Below are positions 52,315-61,282 of a stretch of DNA of 64,000 nt, piece after piece; positions within the stretch are counted from its first letter, which is position 1, and every line of letters begins with the position of its first letter. The notes beneath the pieces are model-generated. The model was not told where the DNA came from. It saw only the letters and a program-made list of their open reading frames with translations, and made no database searches. This DNA is from Motiliproteus sp. (GTDB lineage: Bacteria > Pseudomonadota > Gammaproteobacteria > Pseudomonadales > Balneatricaceae), in assembly GCA_026196225.1 (NCBI GenBank), contig JAPHRD010000005.1:1-64000 (forward strand), read 5' to 3'. The position numbers were made by a program, and so were the translations under genes.

Positions 52315-53571
52315 ATGACATCGGCAACGATCAGTACCAAGGCGCTGCGCCAATATATGTTGGTGACTGGCAACTACTGGGGGTTTACCGTCACCGATGG
52401 TGCCCTGCGGATGCTGGTGGTGCTGCATTTTCACCAGCTCGGCTATACGCCCTTGGCAATCGCCATGCTGTTTCTGTTTTACGAATTTTTTGGCGTAGTA
52501 ACCAACCTGGTGGGAGGCTGGCTCGGCGCCCGCATCGGCCTAAACCGCACCATGAATATAGGGCTGGGATTACAGGTGGTGGCCCTGCTGATGCTGACGG
52601 TACCTTCACCCTGGCTGTCGATCCCCTATGTGATGGCGGCGCAGGCCCTGTCCGGTATCGCCAAAGACCTCAATAAAATGAGCGCTAAAAGCAGCATCAA
52701 GCTATTGGCTTCTGGTGGACAGGAAGGTCGGCTTTACAAGTGGGTGGCCGTATTAACCGGTTCCAAGAACGCGCTGAAAGGTGCAGGTTTTTTCGTCGGC
52801 GGAGCCTTACTGAGCTGGCTTGGTTTTCAACAAGCGTTGCTGGTCATGGCTGCGGCGCTGGCCTTGGTTCTGTGCGGCAGCTTATTACTGCTGGAAAAAG
52901 ATCTGGGCAAGGCAAAGCAAAAGACCAAATTCCAGGACATTTTCTCCAAGAGTCGTTCGGTTAACATTCTTTCAGCCGCTCGACTATTTCTGTTCGGTGC
53001 CCGGGACGTTTGGTTCGTTGTAGCCCTGCCAGTCTTCGCCACCGTTCAACTGGGTTGGGAGCATACAGAGGTGGGGGGCTTTTTAGCCCTATGGGTTATC
53101 GGCTATGGTCTGGTGCAGGGACTAGCCCCCAACATTACCGGAAAAGCCAGCGGACAACTGCCCGACGGTCGAACCGCCGTGCTCTGGGCGCTCCCTATGT
53201 GCCTGATTCCGGCCTTGATCGCTCTCTCTTTAAACAGCAGCACCAGCCTGTCGCCCAATGCTTCGACAGTCGCCGACCCTGCAACGCTAACCTGGATTAT
53301 CGTCATCGGATTGATGCTTTTCGGCGCCCTGTTCGCAGTGAATTCATCACTGCACAGCTATCTGATTGTGTCCTACGCCAGTGAAGAGGGGGTATCGCTG
53401 GATGTAGGTTTTTACTATATGGCCAACGCCATGGGGCGATTGGTGGGAACGGTGCTGTCAGGCTGGTTGTTCCAGCTCTACGGATTGGGGCTGTGCCTGT
53501 ATATTTCCAGCGCCTTTATTGTGCTGGCAGCATTAATTTCTTTGGGTCTACCTAGACATCAAAAGCCATAA
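52315..53571 (+). CDS. arsJ: ArsJ organoarsenical efflux permease
   Basis: This 418-residue major-facilitator protein has about 12 membrane segments. The start TKALRQYMLVTGNYWGFTVTDGALRMLVVLHF and the SGIAKDLNKMSAKSSIK loop are typical of ArsJ. It exports 1-arseno-3-phosphoglycerate made by the adjacent GAPDH; the product then breaks down outside to arsenate. It starts 27 bp after gap, in one operon with arsR. Confidence 0.93.
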   Translation: MTSATISTKALRQYMLVTGNYWGFTVTDGALRMLVVLHFHQLGYTPLAIAMLFLFYEFFGVVTNLVGGWLGARIGLNRTMNIGLGLQVVALLMLTVPSPWLSIPYVMAAQALSGIAKDLNKMSAKSSIKLLASGGQEGRLYKWVAVLTGSKNALKGAGFFVGGALLSWLGFQQALLVMAAALALVLCGSLLLLEKDLGKAKQKTKFQDIFSKSRSVNILSAARLFLFGARDVWFVVALPVFATVQLGWEHTEVGGFLALWVIGYGLVQGLAPNITGKASGQLPDGRTAVLWALPMCLIPALIALSLNSSTSLSPNASTVADPATLTWIIVIGLMLFGALFAVNSSLHSYLIVSYASEEGVSLDVGFYYMANAMGRLVGTVLSGWLFQLYGLGLCLYISSAFIVLAALISLGLPRHQKP

Positions 53572-53641
53572 TGTATTTTCGATAATTATTTTAAATTAAC
53601 GATTAATCATATTTTATTTTTGATAAATCAAAAAATAATAA

Positions 53642-54871
53642 TTACCAATCAGCTACGACATCAACCAACAACACCTGCTCATCCTGCAACATCATCGCTA
53701 GGGTTTTACAGGGCCGGCCGCTGATTCGGTCTTGATAGCAATCCGATGCAACCAACCGCCCCTGCTGTTGTGAATCCAGCACCATTAGCTGATAAAAATA
53801 GGGCCGCCAGGACCAGTTGAAACCGACAGATGAACTATCGGCGTGCCAAGTTTGGTCGATGTGGTAGTACTCATAATTGGCCGTCACCTGATCTCCACGT
53901 CGATTGCAGATATAAAATCGAATCAGTTCGGGGATACCCCGATACTGCCGGACCAGACGTTCAACATCGACCCGGCATCCTGCCAGCAGGATATTGCGTA
54001 ACTCCTGCACCTTCTGCTTAATGGTACCGATGCGCTCCACTTTCTGAGATTCTCGCCGCTCCATCGAATCAAAGTATTTTTTACGCAATGATTTCAACTG
54101 ACCGGAGAACGTATCCGGTTGTAAAAAGTAGGGCCCCGCTGCGGCAAACAGGAAACCCTGCATATAACGCGCACCACAGTGCAATCCAAAAAAGAACTCC
54201 TCCTCGGTTTCCACTCCTTCGCAGACAATTCGGCCACCACTCTTAGTAGAAAACTCCACCAGGGAGCGCACCAGCTTTTCTGCCAAACCGCCTTTTACGG
54301 CCTGCTTAAACAACTGCATATCCAGTTTGATAACGTCTGGCTCCAACGCAATGACCCGATCTAGTTGCGAAAAACCGGTACCAAAATCATCAATAGCTAC
54401 TTCCATGCCCGCCTGCCGGTAACGCCTGACCACCGCACTGATTCGATCGATATCACCCAGATCTTCAGTAAGCTCGATGGTTACCCGAGAGGGATCGATG
54501 CCCACCTCGTCAACCATCTCCAGGGTAGGAACCACGGACTCCGGACCCAAATGATTGATCCACTCCGGTGAAATATTGATGGCAATTCGAGTATCCGAAG
54601 GTAACTGATGAACACTCTCCAGGGCCTGACGACGCACCCGGTGGTCAAGGCGACGCTTGTTACTGGCGCTGATATCGGGATCGATAAACAACCGCCCTGC
54701 CGAAACCACCTGGCCCTGATGATCCTTTTTTCGCGCCAACGCTTCGTAACTATCGATACGGCCACTGGCCACTTCAACAATGGGCTGATAGTAAGGGAAA
54801 ACAGCGATATTTAGAGGAGCAATATGCTGCTGGTAGCGGTTGCGATTAAAACAGCGAATGGCATTTAACAC
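53642..54871 (-). CDS. EAL-domain c-di-GMP phosphodiesterase with C-terminal sensor
   Basis: This is a 409-residue protein. The EAL domain (about 25-255) has its catalytic residues: EAL in DSYEALARK, N in IAINISPEW, E in TIELTED, DD in IDDFGTGFSQ, K in VIKLDMQ and E in CEGVETEEE. The C-terminal 150 residues read like a Cache/PAS sensor (FNWSWRPYFYQLMV, RISGRPCKTLAMML). It should degrade c-di-GMP. It lies just downstream of a NIT-like sensor and an MCP in the same direction. Confidence 0.88.
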   Translation of the reverse strand: MLNAIRCFNRNRYQQHIAPLNIAVFPYYQPIVEVASGRIDSYEALARKKDHQGQVVSAGRLFIDPDISASNKRRLDHRVRRQALESVHQLPSDTRIAINISPEWINHLGPESVVPTLEMVDEVGIDPSRVTIELTEDLGDIDRISAVVRRYRQAGMEVAIDDFGTGFSQLDRVIALEPDVIKLDMQLFKQAVKGGLAEKLVRSLVEFSTKSGGRIVCEGVETEEEFFFGLHCGARYMQGFLFAAAGPYFLQPDTFSGQLKSLRKKYFDSMERRESQKVERIGTIKQKVQELRNILLAGCRVDVERLVRQYRGIPELIRFYICNRRGDQVTANYEYYHIDQTWHADSSSVGFNWSWRPYFYQLMVLDSQQQGRLVASDCYQDRISGRPCKTLAMMLQDEQVLLVDVVADW

Positions 54872-54891
54872 ATAGATTCCTTAGACAGCGA

Positions 54892-55707
54892 TCACGAATA
54901 AGCTCGAGTAAGCTCCGTAACACCGCTGTCGATATCCTTGTAGCAGCGCTCCATCACCTGACTGATGGTCTGAAATAATGTATCTGGATTAACCTCAATG
55001 CGTTCTGCATTCAGGATCTCGCGGGATATCAGTTCCAGCACCTGATTAATCTGTAGCGCCAGACTCTGTTCATATTTCAACTGCTGCCGGGATAACTGGT
55101 CGACCAGAAACTGAAGATGCAATCGCGAAGAGGTTATGCAGTCATTGCGGACCGCAGCATGAGTGCTCAGCGCCCGCATCTGACCAAGGTTCTCGATCAT
55201 CACCGGTAGCTGGGAAAAAATCTGTTTAGCCAGCATTCGATGGTCTTCTTGAGCAGCAGAGGTCAGCGCGCAGTGATCGGCCAAGTCCTGCATCAACGCT
55301 AACAATTCACTTAACAGGTAACAGTGGCGCTCGAAGTTCTTTAGCACAGCCGTATTCTGCCAGCCCTGTCGCAAGTCGCTCCATTTCTGCTTGATTGGTT
55401 GCCAGCGCTGCAACTCTGTTTCTGGCAGCATGGTTTCCAGTGTATCCATCTGATTATCGATAGCCCGGGCCAATGGATCCAGCGTGCGGCGCTGATCCTC
55501 TTTGCCCCCCAATACCGCACTGCTGATGCCACGGTGTTGTTGAGTATTACGGATTATCTCAAGCAGTAATTGGGTTGCATCAACACCCTGACGCTGTCGG
55601 GATAGTAGTTGACGATTCTGTCGCCGGTAGCTGCAATACCCAAACCATATGAGCAGGGCCAGAGCTCCGGCCATAGCGATCAAACCTTGCATCATTCCAA
55701 TCCTCAA
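54892..55707 (-). CDS. Membrane-anchored NIT-like sensor protein
   Basis: This is a 271-residue protein with one N-terminal membrane segment (about 7-23). The rest is helical with QHRGISSAVLGG near residue 57, recalling the Q-x-RG-x-S motif of nitrate/nitrite-sensing NIT domains, and DQLSRQQLKYEQSLALQINQV near the end. There is no output domain, so it probably passes a signal to the neighbouring MCP or EAL protein. It lies 11 bp after the MCP gene. Confidence 0.62.
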   Translation of the reverse strand: MRIGMMQGLIAMAGALALLIWFGYCSYRRQNRQLLSRQRQGVDATQLLLEIIRNTQQHRGISSAVLGGKEDQRRTLDPLARAIDNQMDTLETMLPETELQRWQPIKQKWSDLRQGWQNTAVLKNFERHCYLLSELLALMQDLADHCALTSAAQEDHRMLAKQIFSQLPVMIENLGQMRALSTHAAVRNDCITSSRLHLQFLVDQLSRQQLKYEQSLALQINQVLELISREILNAERIEVNPDTLFQTISQVMERCYKDIDSGVTELTRAYS

Positions 55708-55718
55708 TGAGTAAGTAT

Positions 55719-56912
55719 TTAAGAGCTGGTGGGGACAACAATCTGCCCCAGTTTGCGCGACAGATCTTTGAGGTAATAAACCATATCTTCGGTCTGCTCA
55801 GTGCTGCGACGGGTACGCTGAGACAGCTGAGCGATGGTCTCCAGGGTCTGGGCCATCTCTTCACTGACCTGAACATGCTCGCGGATGCTATGGCTGACCG
55901 ACTTCACCCCTTCACTGGTTTGCAGCGCACCTTGATAGATCTGCTCCAAAGATTGTTGGGTTTCCTGTACCTTGGCCACTGAATTTGAAACCCGTTGCTG
56001 GCTATCGGTAATGCCCTCGAAGGCGCTATCGGTTTCCTCTGAGACTGACTCCAACAAGGTGGAGATATTTCCCGTGGCATCCTTGGTGCTCTGAGCCAGA
56101 TTACGGATCTCATCGGCAACCACCGCAAACCCCCGCCCCGCTTCACCCGCTCTTGCGGCTTCAATGGAGGCATTGAGCGCCAACAAATTGATCTGCTGAC
56201 TGATGCTTTCTATCGAGGCAGTGACCGTATTGATTTCGTCAGAACGTTCTTTCAGGTGACGCAGCCGATGTTCGGTTTGGGATACCTCATCCACTACTTT
56301 TTGAATTTCTTCCACCGCCATCAACGAACAGGCTTGCCCTTCCCGACAAGATGATTGCGAGTCCACCGCATTCTGCTGGGCCTGCTCTACATGCACCGCG
56401 ATCTCGGACATGGTGGCGGTGATCTGCTCAGCTGCCGCAGCGGCAGATTCCAGTCTCCGGTGCTGCTCTTCGGCGCATTGCGCCATCTCTTTTGAAGTGG
56501 ATTCGAGCTCACGGGCGGTAAACTGAGTTTCGCCGGCGCAGGAGCCGATGGCGTGGTTCATGCGTTGGTATTCCCGCCCAACAGTATTTAATTTCAGGGT
56601 TAATGGATGGAATCCTTTCCGCGGCTTAAATCCAAGCCGTGCATCCAGCTGCCGGTTTGCCAGCGACCGGATGACTGATTCAATCTCCTGATGTTGCTGC
56701 AAATACAGTGTTATTTGTGAGGCTAATAGATAGGCTAACAACACAAGTAATATCACCGGCAATGATTGCCAGTCTGCCGTTAGGAAAACAAAACTATCGA
56801 TCGACGCCAGCACAATAGCAGCCAGCATCATTGAAACTGTTAGTGTTCGTTGGCCATTGATCGACAGGCGCGAAAGCACCTGGATTGCCGGCCAGCATAG
56901 AATATTCATCAT
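55719..56912 (-). CDS. Methyl-accepting chemotaxis protein
   Basis: This is a 397-residue chemoreceptor with two N-terminal hydrophobic segments (about 22-47 and 48-67) separated by almost no loop, so it lacks a periplasmic sensor domain. The signalling tip [23 protein letters not shown]-like region (near 230-255) is intact. It may borrow sensing from the NIT-like protein encoded next to it. It is the first gene of the minus-strand operon, with a sigma-28 promoter candidate 60 bp upstream. Confidence 0.9.
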   Translation of the reverse strand: MMNILCWPAIQVLSRLSINGQRTLTVSMMLAAIVLASIDSFVFLTADWQSLPVILLVLLAYLLASQITLYLQQHQEIESVIRSLANRQLDARLGFKPRKGFHPLTLKLNTVGREYQRMNHAIGSCAGETQFTARELESTSKEMAQCAEEQHRRLESAAAAAEQITATMSEIAVHVEQAQQNAVDSQSSCREGQACSLMAVEEIQKVVDEVSQTEHRLRHLKERSDEINTVTASIESISQQINLLALNASIEAARAGEAGRGFAVVADEIRNLAQSTKDATGNISTLLESVSEETDSAFEGITDSQQRVSNSVAKVQETQQSLEQIYQGALQTSEGVKSVSHSIREHVQVSEEMAQTLETIAQLSQRTRRSTEQTEDMVYYLKDLSRKLGQIVVPTSS

Positions 56913-56974
56913 CGTTGACTCCTGGAGCGACTACAACCACTCGACGGAGAATTAGCAATAGCTATGCCAGATAT

Positions 56975-57001
56975 TTATCACCCATTCAAAAAATCAACTT
57001 A
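56975..57001 (-). promoter_or_regulatory. Sigma-28 (FliA) promoter candidate
   Basis: On the minus strand TAAG, a 15-bp spacer and GGTGATAA match the FliA consensus TAAA-N15-GCCGATAA in most positions. It points at the MCP gene 60 bp away, fitting flagellar-class control. The rest of the 515-bp gap 56913-57427 shows no gene. Confidence 0.6.
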
Positions 57002-57427
57002 ACCCATATTTTTCATACCCTTATATGGTGAACTGTCATTTCGGCATAGGATTTGGGCGTATTCTCTGCTCCACTATCTCTATTGCCCCGCACCAAAAAG
57101 ACTCCATATGAGATCGATAGCACCAAAGCTGGAATTCAGCGCCTTGAGATTTTAGCCAAGAATGAAATTTCAATCAGAAGTTGACAGCTATTCATAGAAT
57201 ACAGAGCAGGTCTTATGTCGACCTATCATTCTGGTTGATTGACAGACATCAAATTAAACGAATGTTTAAAACCAAATGGGATTGCAATCTACCCAGCCCT
57301 TGCTATGTTCATTAGTTGGTGAAAAATCAAACATTGATAGTGACCTGGAACTATCATTAACTCACCCAACCGATCTGGTTCGGTAATTGCGACTGCGGTC
57401 GTAAGTAGTTTACGGAGCACTTCCATC

Positions 57428-58963
57428 ATGGCCTCTACACAGCCTGCTGGTCACAGCAATCAACTCATCTATGCTATCGATTTGAGTGGCAATTTTATCT
57501 ACGTCAACGACGGCTACTGCGAGCTTACCGGGCTTTCCCGTGAGAGTTTGATCGGTAGTAGCCAACAGGCATTACTGCACGAAGATATGCCCCGGGCGAT
57601 CCTGCAAGAGATGGCGACCAATACTCAAAAAGGATTTTCCTGGCGCGGGATGATCCGGATTAATAGCCGTAGTGTTGATATCTGTTGGTTGGACAGCTTT
57701 ATCACCCCAATCTATTCCGGCAGTGAAATTGTCGGCTACCAGACCGTAAGCAGCCTGGCCGATAATGCCCTTTGTAGGCGTGCGAAGAAATTTTATAGCG
57801 CGCTCAACCAAGGCAAACAATCAGCCCGTTTCGAAGTCACTCGGATACACAAATTTCTGTTCCTGACCCTGGTGTCGTTAATCGCCCAGGTTTTTATCTA
57901 CATCTATGCCGGATTGGAGGGTTCAATTGTCGCCGCAGCCATCGCCGTCACCCCGATCCTGATATTTTGGCACGACATCATTCCTATGGCCCAGAAAGCC
58001 CAGCAGATGCAGGATACCTTCGACTCATTAAGCCGTTACGTTTATCACGGCAAAGGTACCGCCAGCGTGTTCGACTTTAACTTTGGCATGCTGAAAACCA
58101 AGATCCGCGCCATTCTTGAACGCACCCAGGACGCCACCACCTCACTTTCCTCAGTGGTCGGAGAGGTACGCCAGTTTATGGGGGAAGCCCAAGGCACACT
58201 GGATCAACAGCGAGACCAGGTCGGCAATCTCAGCGCTTCTATGGCGCAGATGAACCAAGCCTGCCAACAGATTGCTGAAAACACTGATGCCACCACCGAA
58301 TACATTCGCGGAACCGAACAACATTGCGGCGACGCCCGTCAGCATATTGAACAAACAGCCAACCAAATTAAGGCGCTATCTTCTGACGTGGAAGCCTCCG
58401 CCAGCTCCGCCGACCAGCTCAGCGAAGAAGCCAAAAAAGTAGGCTCCCTGATGCAGAGCATCCAGGAGATTGCCGACCAAACCAATCTGCTGGCACTAAA
58501 TGCAGCCATCGAAGCGGCCCGCGCTGGCGAGCACGGACGTGGCTTTGCGGTGGTAGCCGACGAAGTTCGCACCCTATCATTCCGCACCCAGGAGACTGCC
58601 CAACAGGTAAATACCAATCTCACCGGCATGCTCAATACAATTAATCACTGGGCTGGCCGCATGAAGCAGAATCAGCAAGACGCAGAATGCTGCGTTGAAA
58701 CAGCTGAATTATCTGATCAGGCGATGACCGAGGTCTATAGTCAGATTCAGCAAATCGGTGAGCTGGCACAGGGAATCAGCCATGCTGCTAATGAACAGAC
58801 AGCTGCCTCCGAACGCATCAACCAAAGTCTGCAGGGAATAAGCGAGGCCTCTGAAGAGACCTGGCAGAAGACCGACAAGGTGTCCGCGCAGATGGAAGTT
58901 CTACATCAGAGCGCCGAAGAGATTACCAATTTAACAGCGACTTTTATGCCTGTTCGTCGCTAA
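57428..58963 (+). CDS. PAS-domain methyl-accepting chemotaxis protein (Aer-like)
   Basis: This is a 511-residue receptor. A PAS domain (about 10-115: [22 protein letters not shown]) is followed by two membrane segments (about 140-180), a HAMP-like stretch and the signalling domain with [23 protein letters not shown] near 350-372. The Aer-like layout suggests redox or energy taxis. GGAG lies 11 bp before ATG 57428. It diverges from the other MCP gene. Confidence 0.92.
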   Translation: MASTQPAGHSNQLIYAIDLSGNFIYVNDGYCELTGLSRESLIGSSQQALLHEDMPRAILQEMATNTQKGFSWRGMIRINSRSVDICWLDSFITPIYSGSEIVGYQTVSSLADNALCRRAKKFYSALNQGKQSARFEVTRIHKFLFLTLVSLIAQVFIYIYAGLEGSIVAAAIAVTPILIFWHDIIPMAQKAQQMQDTFDSLSRYVYHGKGTASVFDFNFGMLKTKIRAILERTQDATTSLSSVVGEVRQFMGEAQGTLDQQRDQVGNLSASMAQMNQACQQIAENTDATTEYIRGTEQHCGDARQHIEQTANQIKALSSDVEASASSADQLSEEAKKVGSLMQSIQEIADQTNLLALNAAIEAARAGEHGRGFAVVADEVRTLSFRTQETAQQVNTNLTGMLNTINHWAGRMKQNQQDAECCVETAELSDQAMTEVYSQIQQIGELAQGISHAANEQTAASERINQSLQGISEASEETWQKTDKVSAQMEVLHQSAEEITNLTATFMPVRR

Positions 58964-59006
58964 TTGCCGCCAAGAACAAAACCCGCTCCTACAAAACAGT
59001 GCCATA

Positions 59007-59072
59007 GGCAAAGGCAAAGGCAAAGGCAAAGGCAAAGGCAAAGGCAAAGGCAAAGGCAAAGGCAAAGGCAAA
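59007..59072 (+). repeat. Eleven tandem copies of GGCAAA
   Basis: A perfect 66-bp hexanucleotide array lies 44 bp past the PAS-MCP stop and 131 bp before the lysine-rich protein gene. Copy number is likely to vary by slippage. Confidence 0.95.
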
Positions 59073-59202
59073 TAGTTACATTTTTATGAAACATACCCGC
59101 TAATCTGCAACCATTAATTGCACCCAGGCAACCTCTGTACAATACTTTCACGGTTATTCATCAATTAGTTACAGCCTTAACTCTTCAAACCTGGACAACA
59201 TT

Positions 59203-59796
59203 ATGACAATTGCATTGGATAAGGTCGCAGGCATTGGACCTTTCACCGCGAAAGCACTACAAAGCCACGGCATTAAAGACGCAGCAGCACTGGCAGCAAT
59301 GACACCAAAGCAGCTGGAAGCCCTTCCCGGTTTCGGCCCTGCCCGAAGCAAGACCACCATCGCCGCAGCCAAGACCGCATTGCAGCCTGTAGCAAGCACT
59401 ACCACTCGCCGCACACCCACCCGTACGTCGACGACCAAGAAAGCAACGGCGAATGCCACTACCAGCACTCCAAAAGCGGTCAAAAAGAAATCCGCTAAGC
59501 CTAAGGCAGAGCCGAAAACAAAAGCTAAGCCCAAGACTAAAGCCAAGAAGAAAGTTGAGAAAGAAACGAAGAAATCGATGGCTAAGGCCAGCACCAAAAA
59601 GAGTGCTAAGCCAGCCGCTAAAAAGAGCGAAAAAACGACCGAGAAGAAAAACGATAAAGATAAAAAAGTCAGTAAAAAAGCAGTTCCGAAAAAGACCGAC
59701 GGCAAAAAGAAGAGCACTAAAAAAACCACGACCAAAAGCGCTACTAAGAAAAAGCCCAGCAAAAACAGCAAAGCCAAAAAGACCAAGAAAAAATAA
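59203..59796 (+). CDS. Helix-hairpin-helix protein with histone H1-like lysine-rich tail
   Basis: This is a 197-residue basic protein. Residues 1-60 contain paired helix-hairpin-helix motifs (VAGIGPFTAKALQSHG and LEALPGFGPARSKTT). The remaining 135 residues are almost only Lys, Ala, Thr, Ser and Pro in KPKTKAKPKTKAKKK-type runs, like AlgP or eukaryotic H1. It should bind DNA without sequence preference. Fusion of the two parts is less usual than the tail alone. It is separate from its neighbours. Confidence 0.8.
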   Translation: MTIALDKVAGIGPFTAKALQSHGIKDAAALAAMTPKQLEALPGFGPARSKTTIAAAKTALQPVASTTTRRTPTRTSTTKKATANATTSTPKAVKKKSAKPKAEPKTKAKPKTKAKKKVEKETKKSMAKASTKKSAKPAAKKSEKTTEKKNDKDKKVSKKAVPKKTDGKKKSTKKTTTKSATKKKPSKNSKAKKTKKK

Positions 59797-59830
59797 ACCT
59801 TCGCCTATTAGCTTGGTCTACTTACCGCTA

Positions 59831-59851
59831 GGGGCAGAAATCCTCTGCCCC
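59831..59851. terminator. Hairpin after the lysine-rich gene
   Basis: Perfect 8-bp stem GGGGCAGA/TCTGCCCC with a 5-nt loop between convergent genes; no T tract. Confidence 0.4.
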
Positions 59852-59887
59852 GGTCAGCGTCTTAATTGCTGAAGTAAAAACAAGGGG

Positions 59888-60307
59888 CTATTTAAACCCC
59901 AGACGTGCTAGCTGTGGGCAGGGTTCGCCACGCATCCATTGTTTCAGTTCTCGGCGGGCAACCTCGCTGGAGAGCCCTTTATCAGCCAATAGCACCAGCA
60001 AGCGACTAAATTTATCGCGACGCTGCAATCCAGCCTCACTTCGGTCACGTCGCTCCGAAAAGAAGTCCATCAGCGTCGATCCGCAGTGGCAGTTCCGGTA
60101 CAGCTCCACCAAGGCCTCACCGTCATCATCCACCGAAGCCTTAAGGCCAGAACGACCAAGGATCGCTTGTGTTGCAAAAATGAACTCATCGGCACTATTG
60201 TAAACGGTACCGCAATGGTTACATTTCTTTGGAAAAGATGCTTCTGAAAGAGCTCTGAGGCCCATAAAAATCTCGTCAAGCGGCTCTTTCGAGTCGTCCA
60301 TCCCCAC
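59888..60307 (-). CDS. Zinc-ribbon hypothetical protein
   Basis: This 139-residue protein has CNHCGTVY near residue 29 and CHCGSTL near 73, forming a possible split zinc ribbon. The C-terminal half is charged and helical (DRSEAGLQRRDKFSRLL, VARRELKQWMRGE). I do not recognise the family. It lies in a two-gene leftward stretch before greA. Confidence 0.6.
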   Translation of the reverse strand: MGMDDSKEPLDEIFMGLRALSEASFPKKCNHCGTVYNSADEFIFATQAILGRSGLKASVDDDGEALVELYRNCHCGSTLMDFFSERRDRSEAGLQRRDKFSRLLVLLADKGLSSEVARRELKQWMRGEPCPQLARLGFK

Positions 60308-60423
60308 CTCTCAAACTGGTTTCCGTTAACGGTTTGATCTATTTTATCGCTGGAAAGCAAAGCCATGATCAGCGATTTATCCGATGTGCACCCCTTGCTC
60401 TGATCTTAATATCCTTGTTGGAT

Positions 60424-60699
60424 TCAGCTTAGCGTGAATTTTTCTCCCACAACGTAGTGGCAAATATTGTGAGGATAGACCCTGGTTAGGCGATCCTTGA
60501 TATTCGACTCGATGATAAAGCTTTGCAGGCCGGTATCAGAGCATTGCTTTACTAACACCATATATTCACGTCCAGGAGACAATAATTCCACCCCCCGTTC
60601 CTGCTGAGGTTCTTCAACCTGAACCCTGTCACCGATATTGATCTCACGCCAGAGAAAATCAGCTTCCAGTATCAGTTCTGAGATATCTCTCATATCCAT
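60424..60699 (-). CDS. Hypothetical small protein
   Basis: This 91-residue protein has no recognised domain. Its beta-rich middle (INIGDRVQVEEPQ, GREYMVLVKQC) could be an SH3-like barrel. It stands alone between two hairpin-poor gaps; the ribosome site is unclear. Confidence 0.5.
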   Translation of the reverse strand: MDMRDISELILEADFLWREINIGDRVQVEEPQQERGVELLSPGREYMVLVKQCSDTGLQSFIIESNIKDRLTRVYPHNICHYVVGEKFTLS

Positions 60700-60751
60700 A
60701 CTAGGCAGTTTAGTCAGAGATTTAGGGATATGCGGAATGATCAGGCATAAA

Positions 60752-60775
60752 AAAACCAGGCCGAAACCTGGTTTT
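60752..60775 (-). terminator. greA terminator
   Basis: AAAACCAGG / CCTGGTTTT stem with a 6-nt loop, followed on the minus strand by a T run; 30 bp past the greA stop. Confidence 0.9.
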
Positions 60776-60805
60776 AGAATTTAAGATCTGCTCGTTAGCG
60801 TCTAA

Positions 60806-61282
60806 TCAGACGTGGCGAACCCGGTCGATCTCATATTCAACATTACCGTTGGGCGTTTTTACCACAACCACTTCGCCCTCTTCTTTACCGATCAGGGCAC
60901 GAGCGATAGGTGAGTTAACGGAGATCTTATTGTGTTTTAGATCTGCTTCATCATCACCCACGATTTTGTAGCTGACCTCACCATCAGTATCCAGGTTGAT
61001 AATATCCACCGTGGTACCAAAGATCACTTTGCCGCTGTGAGGAATCTTAGTGACATCGATCACCTGACAACCTGATAGCTTACCTTCTATATCGGCGATG
61101 CGACCTTCAGCAAAACCCTGTTGTTCACGAGCAGCATGATACTCAGCGTTTTCTTTAAGATCACCGTGCTCACGAGCAGTGGCGATATCTTCAATAATAC
61201 GTGGACGCTCTACGGTTTTCAGGTGGTTCAGCTCCTCGCGAAGCTTCAGTTCACCCTGGACGGTCATTGGTACTTTGTTCAT
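60806..61282 (-). CDS. greA: Transcription elongation factor GreA
   Basis: This 158-residue protein has the N-terminal coiled coil with the acidic tip [20 protein letters not shown] and a C-terminal FKBP-like domain ([16 protein letters not shown]). It rescues backtracked RNA polymerase by stimulating transcript cleavage. ATG 61282 overlaps the carB stop as ATGA, so it is translated with carB, as in many gammaproteobacteria. Confidence 0.97.
   Translation of the reverse strand: MNKVPMTVQGELKLREELNHLKTVERPRIIEDIATAREHGDLKENAEYHAAREQQGFAEGRIADIEGKLSGCQVIDVTKIPHSGKVIFGTTVDIINLDTDGEVSYKIVGDDEADLKHNKISVNSPIARALIGKEEGEVVVVKTPNGNVEYEIDRVRHV

Noticed and set aside
59007-59072. Possible CRISPR array
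   Set aside because: The repeats are contiguous hexamers with no spacers and there are no cas genes; it is a simple tandem repeat.
58960-59151. Leftward ORF encoding an alternating Leu-Cys protein
   Set aside because: It is only the GGCAAA array read on the other strand.
59169-59786. 205-codon leftward ORF opposite the lysine-rich gene
   Set aside because: Its Val/Leu/Phe-only composition mirrors the lysine codons of the real gene; it has no ribosome site or family pattern.
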